From contig NZ_JASPJK010000003.1 in assembly GCF_030232265.1 (NCBI RefSeq), positions 62,001 through 126,000 on the forward strand: DNA of 64,000 nucleotides, given 5' to 3'. Source of the DNA: Corynebacterium sp. MSK041. Its GTDB lineage: Bacteria > Actinomycetota > Actinomycetes > Mycobacteriales > Mycobacteriaceae. A program made the position numbers and the translations under genes. Shown piece by piece: positions 47,420 to 57,140 of the stretch. The notes below the pieces were generated by a model. The model worked only from the letters and a program-made list of their open reading frames with translations. It had not been told where the DNA came from and made no database searches. Within the stretch, counting starts at the first letter, position 1; each line of letters starts with the position of its first letter.

Positions 47420-50398
47420 GTGATCACCCTGCTCATCGCGCTCATTGCCGCAACTGCGGCGGCGCCAGTCCTGGTTCGTACGCTAGGCAGGCCCGCTTTT
47501 GGTTTGTTGGCTCTGGTGCCGGCGGCGGGGTTTTTCTGGTTGGTGTACCACTTCACGGCGGGGACATTCCACAACGGGGGCGAGATCCTGGCCACGTATC
47601 CGTGGATGCCGGGGATGCACCTGAATATTGAGTTCCGGCTCGACGCGTTCGCGGGGCTGTTCGGCCTGATCATCCTGGGTATCGGCGCGCTAGTGTTGCT
47701 GTATTGCTGGGGCTATTTTGATTCGAATCCGCGGCGGTTGAGTATCTTCGCGGCGGAGCTCACCATGTTTGCCACGGTGATGTACGGGCTGGTGATCTCG
47801 GACAACATCTTGATGATGTACATCTTCTGGGAGATCACCTCCGTGCTCTCCTTCCTGCTGGTGTCGTATTACGGGGAGCGTGCGTCCTCACGAAGGGCGG
47901 CGACGCAGGCACTGCTGGTCACCACGTTTGGCGGGTTGGCCATGCTGGTGGGCATCATCCTGTTTGGCACCCAGACGAATGTGTGGAAGTTCTCGGAGAT
48001 CCCCGGTCTGACCAACCTGGCGGACATCCCGGGAATCACCGCGGCGGTGATGCTCATCCTGCTCGGCGCACTCACTAAATCGGCGCAGGCACCGTTCCAC
48101 TTCTGGTTGCCCGGCGCGATGGCGGCACCGACACCGGTGTCCGCCTACCTGCACTCCGCTGCCATGGTGAAGGCCGGTGTGTATGTGGTGGGAAGGTTGG
48201 CGCCGGATTTTTCGTCGATAAGCGTGTGGCATGTGGTTGTGCTTCCGGCGGGCGTGTTCACGATGCTGCTGGGTGGCTGGATGGCGCTGAAGCAGCGCGA
48301 TCTGAAGCTGATTCTGGCGTATGGCACGGTGTCGCAGCTCGGGTTTATGACTGCGGTGGTGGGCATTGGCTCGCGCGAGGCGATGCTCGCGGGGCTGGCG
48401 CTCGTGTTTGCGCACTCGCTGTTTAAGGCGGCGCTGTTCATGATCGTCGGTGCGATCGACCACACAGCCGGCACGCGCGACATCCGCGAACTCTCCGGGC
48501 TTGGGCGCAAGGAACCACTGGTTGCGGTACTGGCCACGCTCGCGGCGGCGTCAATGGCGGGCATCCCGCCGCTGTGGGGCTTCGTGGCCAAAGAAGCCGT
48601 GCTCGAGACGACGATGCACGAGGAACTGCTGGTGGGCATGCCGCGCAATGTGCTGCTCGTCGGTTTCGTCGCGGGCTCGATCCTCACGATGACGTACTCG
48701 CTGTACTTCCTGTGGGGCGCCTTCGCGCGCAAGCACGACAAAGACGTATGCATCGAGCTTTTCGACGGCACCTCCCCCGCCGTCGCCACCATGAAACCCA
48801 TCAACTTCCTGCAGTGGGCTCCACCAGGCCTGCTGGTGCTGCTGACCATTGTGTTCGGTCTGGTTCCCAAGCCCCTGTCGGCGATTTTCAACCAGTATCT
48901 GCACGTGCGTTTCCCGCAGGGCGAGCACCAGGATCTGGCGCTGTGGCACGGCATTACTGTCCCGCTGGCGCTAAGCGCGGTGATCATTGCTACCGGTGCG
49001 CTGATGTTCTGGCAGCGTGAGCTGCTGAACAAGATGCAGTTTGAGCGTCCGGCACTGGGCGATGCGGATGAGCTCTGGGACAATATGTTGCGGGTACTGC
49101 GACAAGCGAGCCTTCGCTTGACCGCTTCGACGCAGCGCGGTTCTTTGACCATCAACCTGGCCGTGATTTTCAGTGTGCTGTTAGTGGTGCCGCTGACGTC
49201 ACTGGTGTTTGGGGATTCCGCGGATGTTCACATGAAGCTGTGGGACAACCCCTGGCAGGGCATGACGGTGCTGGTGCTGATCAGTTGTGCGGTGGCGGCG
49301 ACGATCATTCGGAATCGTTTGTCCATGGTCATCCTGGTGGGTCTGACCGGCTACGGCTCCGCCGTCATCTTCGCCTTCCATGGCGCGCCGGATCTGGCAC
49401 TTACGCAGGTGCTGGTGGAAACACTTGTGATGGTGGTGTTCATGCTGGTACTGCGCAAGCTGCCCACCGAGGTGGATGTCCGTGATGCCGACAACCGCCT
49501 GCGCGCGTGGCTGGCCGTGGGCACTGGTTTCTCCGTTGTGGTGGTGGCTATCGCGGCGATGTCCGCGCGCATTGCCGAGCCGATCTCCCGGTTCATGCCG
49601 GATCTAGCCTACGACATCGGCCACGGCCGCAACACCGTGAACGTGCTACTGGTGGACTTGCGTGCCGCGGATACTCTCGGCGAGATTTCCGTTCTGGTCA
49701 TCGCCGCGACTGGCGTGGCCAGCCTGATTTACCGCACTGAATCCTTCACTCGTGACTCGCGCCGCCCGACGTTGTCCACCCACCGCCCGCGCTGGCTCGC
49801 CGCCGGCGTGGAAGGCGAGAAGGCACAGAACCGCTCCATCATGGTGGATGTGGTCACCCGCCTGCTCTTCCCGGCGATGGTGTTGCTGTCTGCTTACTTC
49901 TTCTTCTCCGGCCACAACGCACCGGGCGGCGGTTTCGCCGGCGGCTTGGTCATGGGCCTTGCGCTGACGTTGCGCTACCTCGCCGGTGGTCGGGAGGAGC
50001 TCGAAGAGGCGCTGCCGGTGGATCCGTCGAAACTGCTCGGCGCGGGCCTCCTGCTCTCCGGCCTAGCAGCGGTGATCCCGATGTTCCTCGGCTACCCACC
50101 GTTGACCAGCGGGTACATCGAGCCGGTGTTGCCGCTTATCGGCGCAGTCACCATCCCGTCAGCCCTGCTTTTCGACGCTGGCGTGTACACCATCGTCGTC
50201 GGCACCACCATGCACACCTTGACTTCCCTTGGCGCACAAATCGACCGTGAGGAAGAGGAACGCAAGGAACGCGCACGCGATCGTGCCCGCGCGCTGCAGC
50301 AGAAGAATGAGGAGCGCCGACGGGCACGCGAAGCGGCCAAGTCTGCAAAGGCCGCTCAGACCCCTGTGTCCCCGATCAACTCTGAGGAGGCGAAGTAA
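47420..50398 (+). CDS. mrpA: Na+/H+ antiporter subunit A fused to B (MrpA-MrpB)
   Basis: Largest subunit of the Mrp cation/proton antiporter. 992 residues from a GTG behind GGGAGG. Residues 1-500 form the complex-I-like proton-channel half (EITSVLSFLLVSYYGE, LTKSAQAPFHFWLPGAMAAPTPVSAYLHSAAMVKAG). About 600-770 is the MrpA C-terminal helix block. From about 815 a full MrpB follows (LLFPAMVLLSAYFFFSGHNAPGGGFAGGLVMGLAL). The C-terminus is a charged Arg/Glu/Lys coiled tail. First gene of mrpACDEFG; its stop overlaps mrpC. Confidence 0.95.
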   Translation: MITLLIALIAATAAAPVLVRTLGRPAFGLLALVPAAGFFWLVYHFTAGTFHNGGEILATYPWMPGMHLNIEFRLDAFAGLFGLIILGIGALVLLYCWGYFDSNPRRLSIFAAELTMFATVMYGLVISDNILMMYIFWEITSVLSFLLVSYYGERASSRRAATQALLVTTFGGLAMLVGIILFGTQTNVWKFSEIPGLTNLADIPGITAAVMLILLGALTKSAQAPFHFWLPGAMAAPTPVSAYLHSAAMVKAGVYVVGRLAPDFSSISVWHVVVLPAGVFTMLLGGWMALKQRDLKLILAYGTVSQLGFMTAVVGIGSREAMLAGLALVFAHSLFKAALFMIVGAIDHTAGTRDIRELSGLGRKEPLVAVLATLAAASMAGIPPLWGFVAKEAVLETTMHEELLVGMPRNVLLVGFVAGSILTMTYSLYFLWGAFARKHDKDVCIELFDGTSPAVATMKPINFLQWAPPGLLVLLTIVFGLVPKPLSAIFNQYLHVRFPQGEHQDLALWHGITVPLALSAVIIATGALMFWQRELLNKMQFERPALGDADELWDNMLRVLRQASLRLTASTQRGSLTINLAVIFSVLLVVPLTSLVFGDSADVHMKLWDNPWQGMTVLVLISCAVAATIIRNRLSMVILVGLTGYGSAVIFAFHGAPDLALTQVLVETLVMVVFMLVLRKLPTEVDVRDADNRLRAWLAVGTGFSVVVVAIAAMSARIAEPISRFMPDLAYDIGHGRNTVNVLLVDLRAADTLGEISVLVIAATGVASLIYRTESFTRDSRRPTLSTHRPRWLAAGVEGEKAQNRSIMVDVVTRLLFPAMVLLSAYFFFSGHNAPGGGFAGGLVMGLALTLRYLAGGREELEEALPVDPSKLLGAGLLLSGLAAVIPMFLGYPPLTSGYIEPVLPLIGAVTIPSALLFDAGVYTIVVGTTMHTLTSLGAQIDREEEERKERARDRARALQQKNEERRRAREAAKSAKAAQTPVSPINSEEAK

Positions 50399-50886
50399 TG
50401 GAAGCGAATCTGTTCCTCCTCATCGCATCTGGTGTGCTGATTGCCGCCGGCGTGTACCTGATGTTGGACCGGGCGATGACGCGCATGCTGCTTGGCGTCA
50501 TGCTCATTGGTAATGGCGCGAACCTCCTCCTGCTGCAGGCCGGCGGGGAGGCTGGAGCACCGCCGATTGTGAACCGCGATTCCGCAGCCGCTGAGCAATC
50601 CGCAGACGCTTTGGCCCAGGGCATGATCCTCACCGCGATTGTGATCTCCATGGCGCTGGTGTCCTTCATCCTGGCGCTGATGTACAGGCAGTACCGCTAC
50701 CGCACGGACGATGTGATTGAGCACGACGCGGAGGACCAGGCCATTGCGGCCCGCCCCGCCACCCCGGCAGCGGCACCGGATGCGGACGCGTCGGATGACC
50801 CAGAGACCGGCCGTATGAGTAGTAGTGGTGATGCCTTTGGTCCCCGCTCCTTTGAGAGCCCAGTGAAGGAGGTCGACGATGAATAG
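50398..50886 (+). CDS. mrpC: Mrp antiporter subunit C
   Basis: 162 residues, NuoK-like: three membrane helices (about 5-22, 28-45, 75-98) with LLIASGVLIAAGVYLMLDRAMTRMLLGVMLIGNGANLLLL. The C-terminal 60 residues are polar and Ala/Asp-rich, longer than in Bacillus MrpC. The ATG overlaps the mrpA stop by one base (TAATG). Confidence 0.95.
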   Translation: MEANLFLLIASGVLIAAGVYLMLDRAMTRMLLGVMLIGNGANLLLLQAGGEAGAPPIVNRDSAAAEQSADALAQGMILTAIVISMALVSFILALMYRQYRYRTDDVIEHDAEDQAIAARPATPAAAPDADASDDPETGRMSSSGDAFGPRSFESPVKEVDDE

Positions 50887-52669
50887 CGCGGTGAACGCTC
50901 CCACGCTTTTTGAGCAGTACGTTGACTTCCTGCTCCCCTACATGCCGTACCTGATTCCCCTGCCGGTGCTCATCCCTGCGTTGGCAGCCGGGCTGATCTT
51001 GTTGGCTGGTGGCCACCGTGGACTGCAGCGCAATATCGCGTTCATCACCTTCTTGGTGCTGGCCGGTGTCGCCGCGTCCATGATTTTGGTGGCGGATATC
51101 TCCGGCATTCAAACACTGCAGATGGGTGGCTGGGACGCCCCCATTGGCATCACGTTTGTGGCGGACCGGCTCTCCGGCATCATGCTGTTTGTGTCCGCCA
51201 TCGTGCTGTTTTGCGTGATGTGGTTTGCCATCAGCCAGGGTATCCGGGACGGCAATGAGAATGACCCGGTTGAGGTGTTCCTGCCGGTGTACATGCTGCT
51301 GTCCATGGGCGTGAACTTGTCCTTCCTAGCGGGCGACTTGTTCAACCTGTATGTGGGCTTTGAGATCTTCCTGGTTGCCTCCTACATCCTGCTCACCATG
51401 GGTGCCTCGCCCCAGCGTGTGCGCGCGGGCATCAGCTACGTGATGGTGTCCATGGCGTCGTCGATGGTCTTCCTGTTTGCCCTCGGCCTGGTGTACGCCT
51501 CCGTGGGCACGGTGAACATGGCGCAGGCGGGCATCCGGTTTGAGGACATCCCGGATGGCACCCGCACCGCGATCTTTGCCACTTTGCTCGTGGCCTTTGG
51601 CATCAAGGCGGCGGTGTTCCCGCTGGATGCGTGGCTGCCGGACTCCTACCCCACCGCCGCATCCCTGGTCACCGCTGTGTTCGCGGGCTTGCTCACCAAG
51701 GTCGGTGTGTACTCCATCATCCGGGTGAAGATGACTATGTTCCCGGATGGCTCCTTAAGCACCCTCCTCATGTGGGTCGCGCTGGCCACCATGGTCATCG
51801 GTGTGATGGGCGCGCTTGCCCAAAACGACATCAAACGTCTGCTGTCCTTCACCCTGGTCAGCCACATCGGTTACATGATCTTCGGTGTCGCCTTGGGCAC
51901 CCCGCACGGTTTGAGTGGCGCGATCTTCTACGCGGTCCACCACATTCTGGTGCAAACCTCCCTGTTCCTCGTGGTCAGCCTTATCGAACGTCAGATGGGC
52001 TCCTCCCAGCTGCGCCGCCTCGGTTCACTGCTGTACACCGCGCCCGTGATCGCGTTGTTGTACATGATCCCGGCTCTCAACTTGGGCGGTATCCCGCCGT
52101 TCTCTGGCTTCATCGGCAAGGTCCTGCTCATCCAGGCCGGTGCTGAAGAAGGTTCGTGGCTGTCCTGGGTGCTCATCATCGGCGCTGTGGTTACCTCGCT
52201 GCTCACGCTGTACGCGATGATGATCGTGTGGTCCAAAGCCTTCGTTCGCGACCGCAAAGACGCCCCCGAAGGCAATGTCGTCTCCGTCCGCGTTAGCCCA
52301 CTCGGGGACATCTCGGACACAGTCTCGCTGGAAGATAGCCAGGACGCCGGTCGCGTGCCCGCCGGAATGCTTGCCTCCACCGCCACGCTCGTCGCGGCAT
52401 CCGTGGCCATCACGTTCCTCGCCGGCCCCATCGCCGCGATCACCGGCCGCGCCGCGGACTCCTCCTTCGACACCAACCTCTACCGCACCGCGGTTCTAGG
52501 CACGGACTGGTCGAACCCCTCCCGGACGCTCGATCAAGGATCGCTTAACGACGACTCCGATGCCCTCCCCAACCGCCGCCACCACATCGAGGAACCGAGT
52601 GCCGGCGTGACCACCGTTCCGGTACCGACGCCGGCCGAGAAGACGACCGGAGAGGAGGCCTCCCGATGA
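50879..52669 (+). CDS. mrpD: Mrp antiporter subunit D
   Basis: 596 residues, NuoN/M-like proton channel with about 14 helices. VGFEIFLVASYILLTMGAS, KAAVFPLDAWLPDSYPTAASLVTAVFAGLLTKVGVYSIIR and AQNDIKRLLSFTLVSHIGYM carry the conserved Glu and Lys residues of proton-translocating subunits. A roughly 70-residue polar C-terminal extension is added. Overlaps mrpC by 8 bp. Confidence 0.96.
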   Translation: MNSAVNAPTLFEQYVDFLLPYMPYLIPLPVLIPALAAGLILLAGGHRGLQRNIAFITFLVLAGVAASMILVADISGIQTLQMGGWDAPIGITFVADRLSGIMLFVSAIVLFCVMWFAISQGIRDGNENDPVEVFLPVYMLLSMGVNLSFLAGDLFNLYVGFEIFLVASYILLTMGASPQRVRAGISYVMVSMASSMVFLFALGLVYASVGTVNMAQAGIRFEDIPDGTRTAIFATLLVAFGIKAAVFPLDAWLPDSYPTAASLVTAVFAGLLTKVGVYSIIRVKMTMFPDGSLSTLLMWVALATMVIGVMGALAQNDIKRLLSFTLVSHIGYMIFGVALGTPHGLSGAIFYAVHHILVQTSLFLVVSLIERQMGSSQLRRLGSLLYTAPVIALLYMIPALNLGGIPPFSGFIGKVLLIQAGAEEGSWLSWVLIIGAVVTSLLTLYAMMIVWSKAFVRDRKDAPEGNVVSVRVSPLGDISDTVSLEDSQDAGRVPAGMLASTATLVAASVAITFLAGPIAAITGRAADSSFDTNLYRTAVLGTDWSNPSRTLDQGSLNDDSDALPNRRHHIEEPSAGVTTVPVPTPAEKTTGEEASR

Positions 52670-53226
52670 GCCCCACTCGATTCACCCCCAAACGCCGCTT
52701 TGGCCGTAACCTCGCTGACCGCTTCCGTCCGTGGTTCATCGTCTGGCTCACAGCCATGTGGATCCTGCTCATGGGCGAGCTCACCTGGGCTAACGCCGTG
52801 GCGGGTCTGCTGCTGGGCACCGCCATCACGATGCTGCTGCCCCTGCCCAAGCTGCCCACCAGTGGTATCCGGGTGGATTTACCCAAGCTGTTTGTTTTTG
52901 TCATCCGCTGGGTCGGGCAGCTCATCGTCGCTGCCATCAATGTCTCCTGGCTGGCCATTCGCCCTGCGGACCCACCCCGCAGCGCCATCTTCAAGGTTCC
53001 CATGCGCCTGGATTCAGAGCTGGCACTGTACTTTGCCACCTGCGCGTATAACCTCCAGCCCGGTGGGTGTGTGACGGATATTGATCTGGCTAATCGCACC
53101 TGGACCATTCACGTGTTGTCGGCGGGGACGCAAGATGACGTCGAAAAGGCATTGGCTGATGTGCAGAAACTGGAACGCTCAATGATCGAGATTTTTGAGA
53201 AGCGAAAGGGCCCCAAACATGGATGA
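52666..53226 (+). CDS. mrpE: Mrp antiporter subunit E
   Basis: 186 residues. A basic N-terminus, membrane helices about 22-62 (WFIVWLTAMWILLMGELTWANAVAGLLLGTAI), and a cytoplasmic domain with VPMRLDSELALYFATCAYNLQPGGCVTDIDL. The ATG overlaps the mrpD stop (ATGA). Accessory subunit needed for assembly in other species. Confidence 0.93.
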   Translation: MSPTRFTPKRRFGRNLADRFRPWFIVWLTAMWILLMGELTWANAVAGLLLGTAITMLLPLPKLPTSGIRVDLPKLFVFVIRWVGQLIVAAINVSWLAIRPADPPRSAIFKVPMRLDSELALYFATCAYNLQPGGCVTDIDLANRTWTIHVLSAGTQDDVEKALADVQKLERSMIEIFEKRKGPKHG

Positions 53227-53497
53227 CGCGATTTATAACACCGTGCTCGCCTTCGCGGCGATCCTCCTCGTGGCTGGGTTTTTTGTCACCACGTGGCGCC
53301 TGATCATCGGGCCGAACTCGCTGGACCGCGTCATTGCGATGGACGGCATCGTCGCCTCCATCCAATGCGCCCTGGCCACCTACATCTGTTGGACGCTAGA
53401 CACCACCGTGGTCAACGCCATGTTCGTGGTAGCCATGCTGGGCTTCATCGGCTCCCTGTCCGTCGCCCGCTTCCGTAAGAGGGACGGTGCACTGTAA
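53219..53497 (+). CDS. mrpF: Mrp antiporter subunit F
   Basis: 92 residues from the ATG at 53219, inside the mrpE 3' end (8-bp overlap). A start eight codons upstream would add only polar residues. Three helices; conserved RLIIGPNSLDRVIAMD loop with the Asp typical of MrpF. Confidence 0.94.
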   Translation: MDDAIYNTVLAFAAILLVAGFFVTTWRLIIGPNSLDRVIAMDGIVASIQCALATYICWTLDTTVVNAMFVVAMLGFIGSLSVARFRKRDGAL

Positions 53498-53499
53498 CC

Positions 53500-53880
53500 A
53501 TGTGGAACCTCGCTTTTATCACCGATGTCCTGTCGTTGATCTTCATCGTCGCCGGCGCCCTCCAGGTGTTCTTCGCCTCCGTAGGCATGAACCGCTTCCG
53601 CAGCACACTGGCGCGCGTTCACGCGGTGACCAAACCGCAGACCGTGGGCCTGATCATGGTCATCATTGGAGTCATCTTCCGGCTCATTGGGGATGAGCAT
53701 TTCGACGTCGGCCAGCGCGGCGACGTTGGCATGCTCCTCCTGCTCGTCCTCTTCGCGCTCATGACCAACCCGGTCACCGCGCAGCGCCTTGGCCGCGTCT
53801 CCCGCCGCGAGAGACTCTACGGTGAGGAAGAGGACATTGCTATCAACGAGCACCCGGGGGACCTTCACAAATCGCTTTAA
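53500..53880 (+). CDS. mrpG: Mrp antiporter subunit G
   Basis: 126 residues, three membrane helices. The MrpG loop GMNRFRSTLARVHAVTKPQTVG and LLLVLFALMTNPVTAQRLGR are clear. Two bases after mrpF. The C-terminus is charged (RRERLYGEEEDIA). Ends the operon just before a perfect hairpin. Confidence 0.94.
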   Translation: MWNLAFITDVLSLIFIVAGALQVFFASVGMNRFRSTLARVHAVTKPQTVGLIMVIIGVIFRLIGDEHFDVGQRGDVGMLLLLVLFALMTNPVTAQRLGRVSRRERLYGEEEDIAINEHPGDLHKSL

Positions 53881-53881
53881 T

Positions 53882-53907
53882 CGTAGGTCGGACTTATCCG
53901 ACCTACG
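53882..53907. terminator. Bidirectional hairpin between mrpG and the YbdK-type gene
   Basis: Perfect 11-bp stem CGTAGGTCGGA/TCCGACCTACG with loop CTTA, one base after the mrpG stop and containing the stop of the convergent gene. No U run on the plus side. Confidence 0.75.
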
Positions 53908-55051
53908 GGTGCCCGGCGCGCAGTTCCTCCACCGCCTGGTCCACCGCACCACGCCAATCCCCCGTGGCCTCGAACACAGCGCGTTGACGCTGGTAGGCGG
54001 CACCACCGTCGATGATTTCGTTGACGATGTTCAACTCCTCCACACACCCTAACCGCTCCGCGATCGGCTGGAGCTCCTCCACTAGGTCGCGTAGATCGTC
54101 CGTGACTAGGCGTTCATCGGTGTCGCGGCTGGTGATGATCTCAGCTTCCAACCCATAGCGAGCACCCCGCCACTTATTCTCCGCCACATGCCACGGTTGG
54201 AGGGTGGGGAGGGGGCGGCCTTGGTCCAACATGTCGTCGAAAAGCACAACGAGGCAGTGTGTGAGGGCGACGACTCCGGCGAGCTCACGTAGGTTCGTGG
54301 CGGCGTCGGAAATGCGCACTTCGATGGTGCCCCATTTGGCGGCGGGGCGGACGTCGAAATGCATGGAGCCTGTGTGTGACGTGACGCCGGAGATAGTCTG
54401 GTCGCGCATGAAATCGACCCACTCCTGCCAGCTGCCGAATGGGTACGGCATGCCCGCGGTGGGAAGCTGCTGGTAGAGCATCGTGCGGTTGGATGCGTAG
54501 CCCGTGTCCAGGCCCTCCCACGCGGGGCTCGATGCGCTGATGGCCAGCAGCTGCGGGTACTTCGTCATGATCGCGTTGATGATCGGCCACACCCGATCCT
54601 CATGCCGGATCCCCACGTGCACGTGCGTCCCCCACAGCAGCATCTGCTGCCCCCAATACTGCGTGCGGTTGATGATTTCCTTGTACGTCGGCTTATCCCC
54701 CACCGGCTGCGTACGGAAATCCGCAAACGGGTGGCCGCCGCCCGCCCACAACTGCAGGCCCATATCGTCCGCAACCTGCTGGATCTTGTCCTTCGTCTCC
54801 GCCAGATACGCCATTGCCTCGCCCGTGTTCTGGCACACCGGCGTGACCAGCTCGATGGTGTTCTTCAGAAACTCCTTCTCCAAGTGCGTGCCGGGCCAAC
54901 GCTTCTCCACTTTGTCGATCACGTCCGCCGCAAACGGCACCAAATCCCTGCTCAGCGGATCAACCAGCGCGATCTCCCACTCCACGCCCAACGTCGGACC
55001 CGCCGAACGGTTGAAGTCACGGAACGGATCCATGTGTTGGTTCAACGTCAT
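53903..55051 (-). CDS. YbdK-type carboxylate-amine ligase (GCS2 family)
   Basis: 382 residues. Belongs to the glutamate-cysteine ligase 2 family: [15 protein letters not shown] with metal-binding Glu residues near the start, [41 protein letters not shown], and [16 protein letters not shown]. Such enzymes join an amine to a carboxylate using ATP; YbdK has weak gamma-glutamylcysteine ligase activity. Corynebacteria make mycothiol, so the true substrate is uncertain. Starts 6 bp from the LytR_C gene upstream, so probably cotranscribed. Confidence 0.88.
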   Translation of the reverse strand: MTLNQHMDPFRDFNRSAGPTLGVEWEIALVDPLSRDLVPFAADVIDKVEKRWPGTHLEKEFLKNTIELVTPVCQNTGEAMAYLAETKDKIQQVADDMGLQLWAGGGHPFADFRTQPVGDKPTYKEIINRTQYWGQQMLLWGTHVHVGIRHEDRVWPIINAIMTKYPQLLAISASSPAWEGLDTGYASNRTMLYQQLPTAGMPYPFGSWQEWVDFMRDQTISGVTSHTGSMHFDVRPAAKWGTIEVRISDAATNLRELAGVVALTHCLVVLFDDMLDQGRPLPTLQPWHVAENKWRGARYGLEAEIITSRDTDERLVTDDLRDLVEELQPIAERLGCVEELNIVNEIIDGGAAYQRQRAVFEATGDWRGAVDQAVEELRAGHP

Positions 55052-55056
55052 TCCTC

Positions 55057-56151
55057 CTACAGGGCAACCGGGCCCGTGAGCACCAGCGTCAAAGAGCCAG
55101 GCTTCGCCGCGTTCCCAGGCACCGACGCATCATTTGGCTTAGCGACGCCCCCCACTCTCTCCGCCAGCACCCTCGCCCGCTCTTCCGCCCCCGGCGTTGC
55201 CGGGTCAAAGAACACGGTGTTCTCAGTCAGAATCGCCTGCGCCTCGGTGATATTGCCCACCTCGCCGATACGCGTGCCCTGGTCCTTCAGCGTGCCAGAC
55301 ACATCCGCCGCCAGATTCGGAACCGTGGAGTTGTTAAAGACGTTCACCGTCTCATTCTCCGCCGTCATCGGCTCGTTGTTATTGGTGGCGCCGTCTGCGC
55401 CGTCCGTGCCGGCCTGGTCAGCCCCTTCGGCTGGGTTGTTCGGATCCACCGGATCCGCCGGGTCCACTGGGTTGCCGCTGTTCGGTCCACGGTTCGTATC
55501 GCCTGGGTTCTGGCCCTGGTTCTGACCTTGGTTCTGGCCCTGCTGTTCCTGCTGGTTCTGCTGCTCCTGCGCGGTCGTGTCCCCACCGTCCTTGCCAGAC
55601 TGCGTCATTGCGTACACACCCCACAGGCCAAGGAGGATGGCCACGGCAATGAGGATCATGGCCAGCCCACGCTTCGGCACACCACTCACAACGGCCGCCC
55701 CGCCTGCAAGCGCTGCACCACTGCCGGTCGCTGCACTGCTGGATACGGTGCCAGCACCTGCACCAGCCGCACCCGCACCGGCTCCTGCACCAGCCGCACC
55801 AGCCGCAGCTGCATCACTTTCCGCAATGCTCGCACCCATGGCTCCGGCTGCGAGGACGCCTCCGCGGTCATCCTCTTCCGATTCTTCCAGTTCAGCCACG
55901 TAGTCGTAGGGTTCGTCGGCGTAGCCGTCCTGGTCGTAGTCGTCGTAATCCTCGTAGCCTTCAACGTCCTCGAACTCGGCGTCTTCCACCCGCTCCAAAC
56001 GGTGGTGGCGGCCAGCAGCGGGTTCGTCGTAGAACTCCTCGAAGGCCTCGTCGAAGGAGCCGTCCGCCGCCTCCTCATACAGATCGCGGGCACGGTCAGC
56101 ACCCTTACCGGAGTTGTCGCGGTTGCCATTACCAGGATTCACATTAGTCAC
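55057..56151 (-). CDS. LytR C-terminal domain protein with acidic N-terminus
   Basis: 364 residues from the GTG at 56151, eight bases after TTAGGG; an earlier start would extend into low-quality sequence. Residues 1-110 are very acidic and Tyr-rich ([18 protein letters not shown]), then an Ala/Gly-rich stretch, one membrane helix (about 165-185), and a Gln/Asn/Gly/Pro spacer of repeated NQGQNQ and DPADPVDP. The extracytoplasmic LytR_C domain ([24 protein letters not shown] ... [23 protein letters not shown]) comes last. The LCP transferase domain is absent. Likely a cell-wall associated protein. Confidence 0.82.
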   Translation of the reverse strand: MTNVNPGNGNRDNSGKGADRARDLYEEAADGSFDEAFEEFYDEPAAGRHHRLERVEDAEFEDVEGYEDYDDYDQDGYADEPYDYVAELEESEEDDRGGVLAAGAMGASIAESDAAAAGAAGAGAGAGAAGAGAGTVSSSAATGSGAALAGGAAVVSGVPKRGLAMILIAVAILLGLWGVYAMTQSGKDGGDTTAQEQQNQQEQQGQNQGQNQGQNPGDTNRGPNSGNPVDPADPVDPNNPAEGADQAGTDGADGATNNNEPMTAENETVNVFNNSTVPNLAADVSGTLKDQGTRIGEVGNITEAQAILTENTVFFDPATPGAEERARVLAERVGGVAKPNDASVPGNAAKPGSLTLVLTGPVAL

Positions 56152-56338
56152 AACCGTCACCCTAATGTGGGTCGCGCGACAGGCCCCGAGCGACGCGCCG
56201 GTGGGCCAACTTTCCCCGCCCCACAAGCTCTCAAAGTACCCATCCGAGAAATCTCACACCGGCCCGAACGCGACCTGGGCGAATACGGACCCACAACCTC
56301 GTGGGGCGTGAGAAATATCGACCCCGACCCACAAACCC

Positions 56339-56554
56339 CTACCCCAGGGCCCGCTGGTCGCGGATGCGTTGGAGGCGGCGGACGAGTTGGGGGCGGGCGG
56401 CGAGGGCGGAGGGGTCGTCGATAAGCAAGTTGAGCTTCTGGTAGTACCTGAACGGCGACATGCCGAGCTCAACGCGGATGGCTTCCTCGCGGGCGCCGAG
56501 GCTGCGGGGCGCGCGGGCGGCGAAGTCGAGGATGGTCAGGTCGGAGGGCTCCAC
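56339..56554 (-). CDS. DUF3263 small protein
   Basis: 71 residues. [61 protein letters not shown] matches DUF3263, a helical DNA-binding-like family found beside def or LytR_C genes in actinobacteria. Its start lies 22 bp from the divergent def start, so their promoters overlap. No function known. A CGTCGATAAGC copy is in it. 56152-56338 holds no further gene. Confidence 0.82.
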   Translation of the reverse strand: MEPSDLTILDFAARAPRSLGAREEAIRVELGMSPFRYYQKLNLLIDDPSALAARPQLVRRLQRIRDQRALG

Positions 56555-56564
56555 GCCCCCACCT

Positions 56565-56576
56565 TATACTGGCCCC
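56565..56576 (+). promoter_or_regulatory. Leaderless promoter of def
   Basis: TATACT (56565-56570), six bases, then ATG. The -10 spacing places the transcript start on the ATG itself, and there is no Shine-Dalgarno. Leaderless messages are common in Corynebacterium. Confidence 0.65.
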
Positions 56577-57140
56577 ATGATCCGACCCATTGTGATTTAC
56601 GGCGACCCGGTTTTGCACAACCCTACGGAGCCGGTGACGGAGCCGATTGAGGAGCTCAAGCAGCTGATCGCTGATATGCACGAGACGATGGACGCCGCGC
56701 ACGGCGTGGGGCTGGCGGCGAATCAGATCGGTGTGAACAAGCGGCTGTTTGTGTACCACTGCCCGGATGGGGACACGATGCGTCGGGGCACGGTGATTAA
56801 CCCGGTGCTGGAGACCAGCGAGATTCCGAAGACGATGCCCAGCGACGACGATGAGGAAGGTTGCCTGTCGGTCCCGGGCGAGTCCTTCCCCACGGCCCGC
56901 GCGGAGTGGGCGAAGGTCACGGGCCTGGACGAGAACGGCAACGAGGTCGAGGTCGAGGGCACGGGCTTTTTCGCGCGCTGCCTGCAACATGAGGTCGGCC
57001 ACCTGGATGGCTTTGTGTACCTTGACGTGCTCACCGGCCGCTACAAGCGCGAGGCGAAGCGCGCGGTCAAGCGCAACGGCTGGGATCACGCGGGTAACAC
57101 ATGGTTGCCGGGGACGGATCCGGACCCGTTCGGTCACTAG
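56577..57140 (+). CDS. def: Peptide deformylase
   Basis: Removes the formyl group from new proteins. 187 residues from the ATG at 56577. Motif 1 GVGLAANQ (43-50), motif 2 EGCLSVP (94-100, metal Cys), motif 3 QHEVGHLDG (HEVGH 138-142). All catalytic residues present. The C-terminal extension ([22 protein letters not shown]) is typical of actinobacterial forms. The stop overlaps the GTG of the GNAT gene (TAGTG). Confidence 0.96.
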   Translation: MIRPIVIYGDPVLHNPTEPVTEPIEELKQLIADMHETMDAAHGVGLAANQIGVNKRLFVYHCPDGDTMRRGTVINPVLETSEIPKTMPSDDDEEGCLSVPGESFPTARAEWAKVTGLDENGNEVEVEGTGFFARCLQHEVGHLDGFVYLDVLTGRYKREAKRAVKRNGWDHAGNTWLPGTDPDPFGH

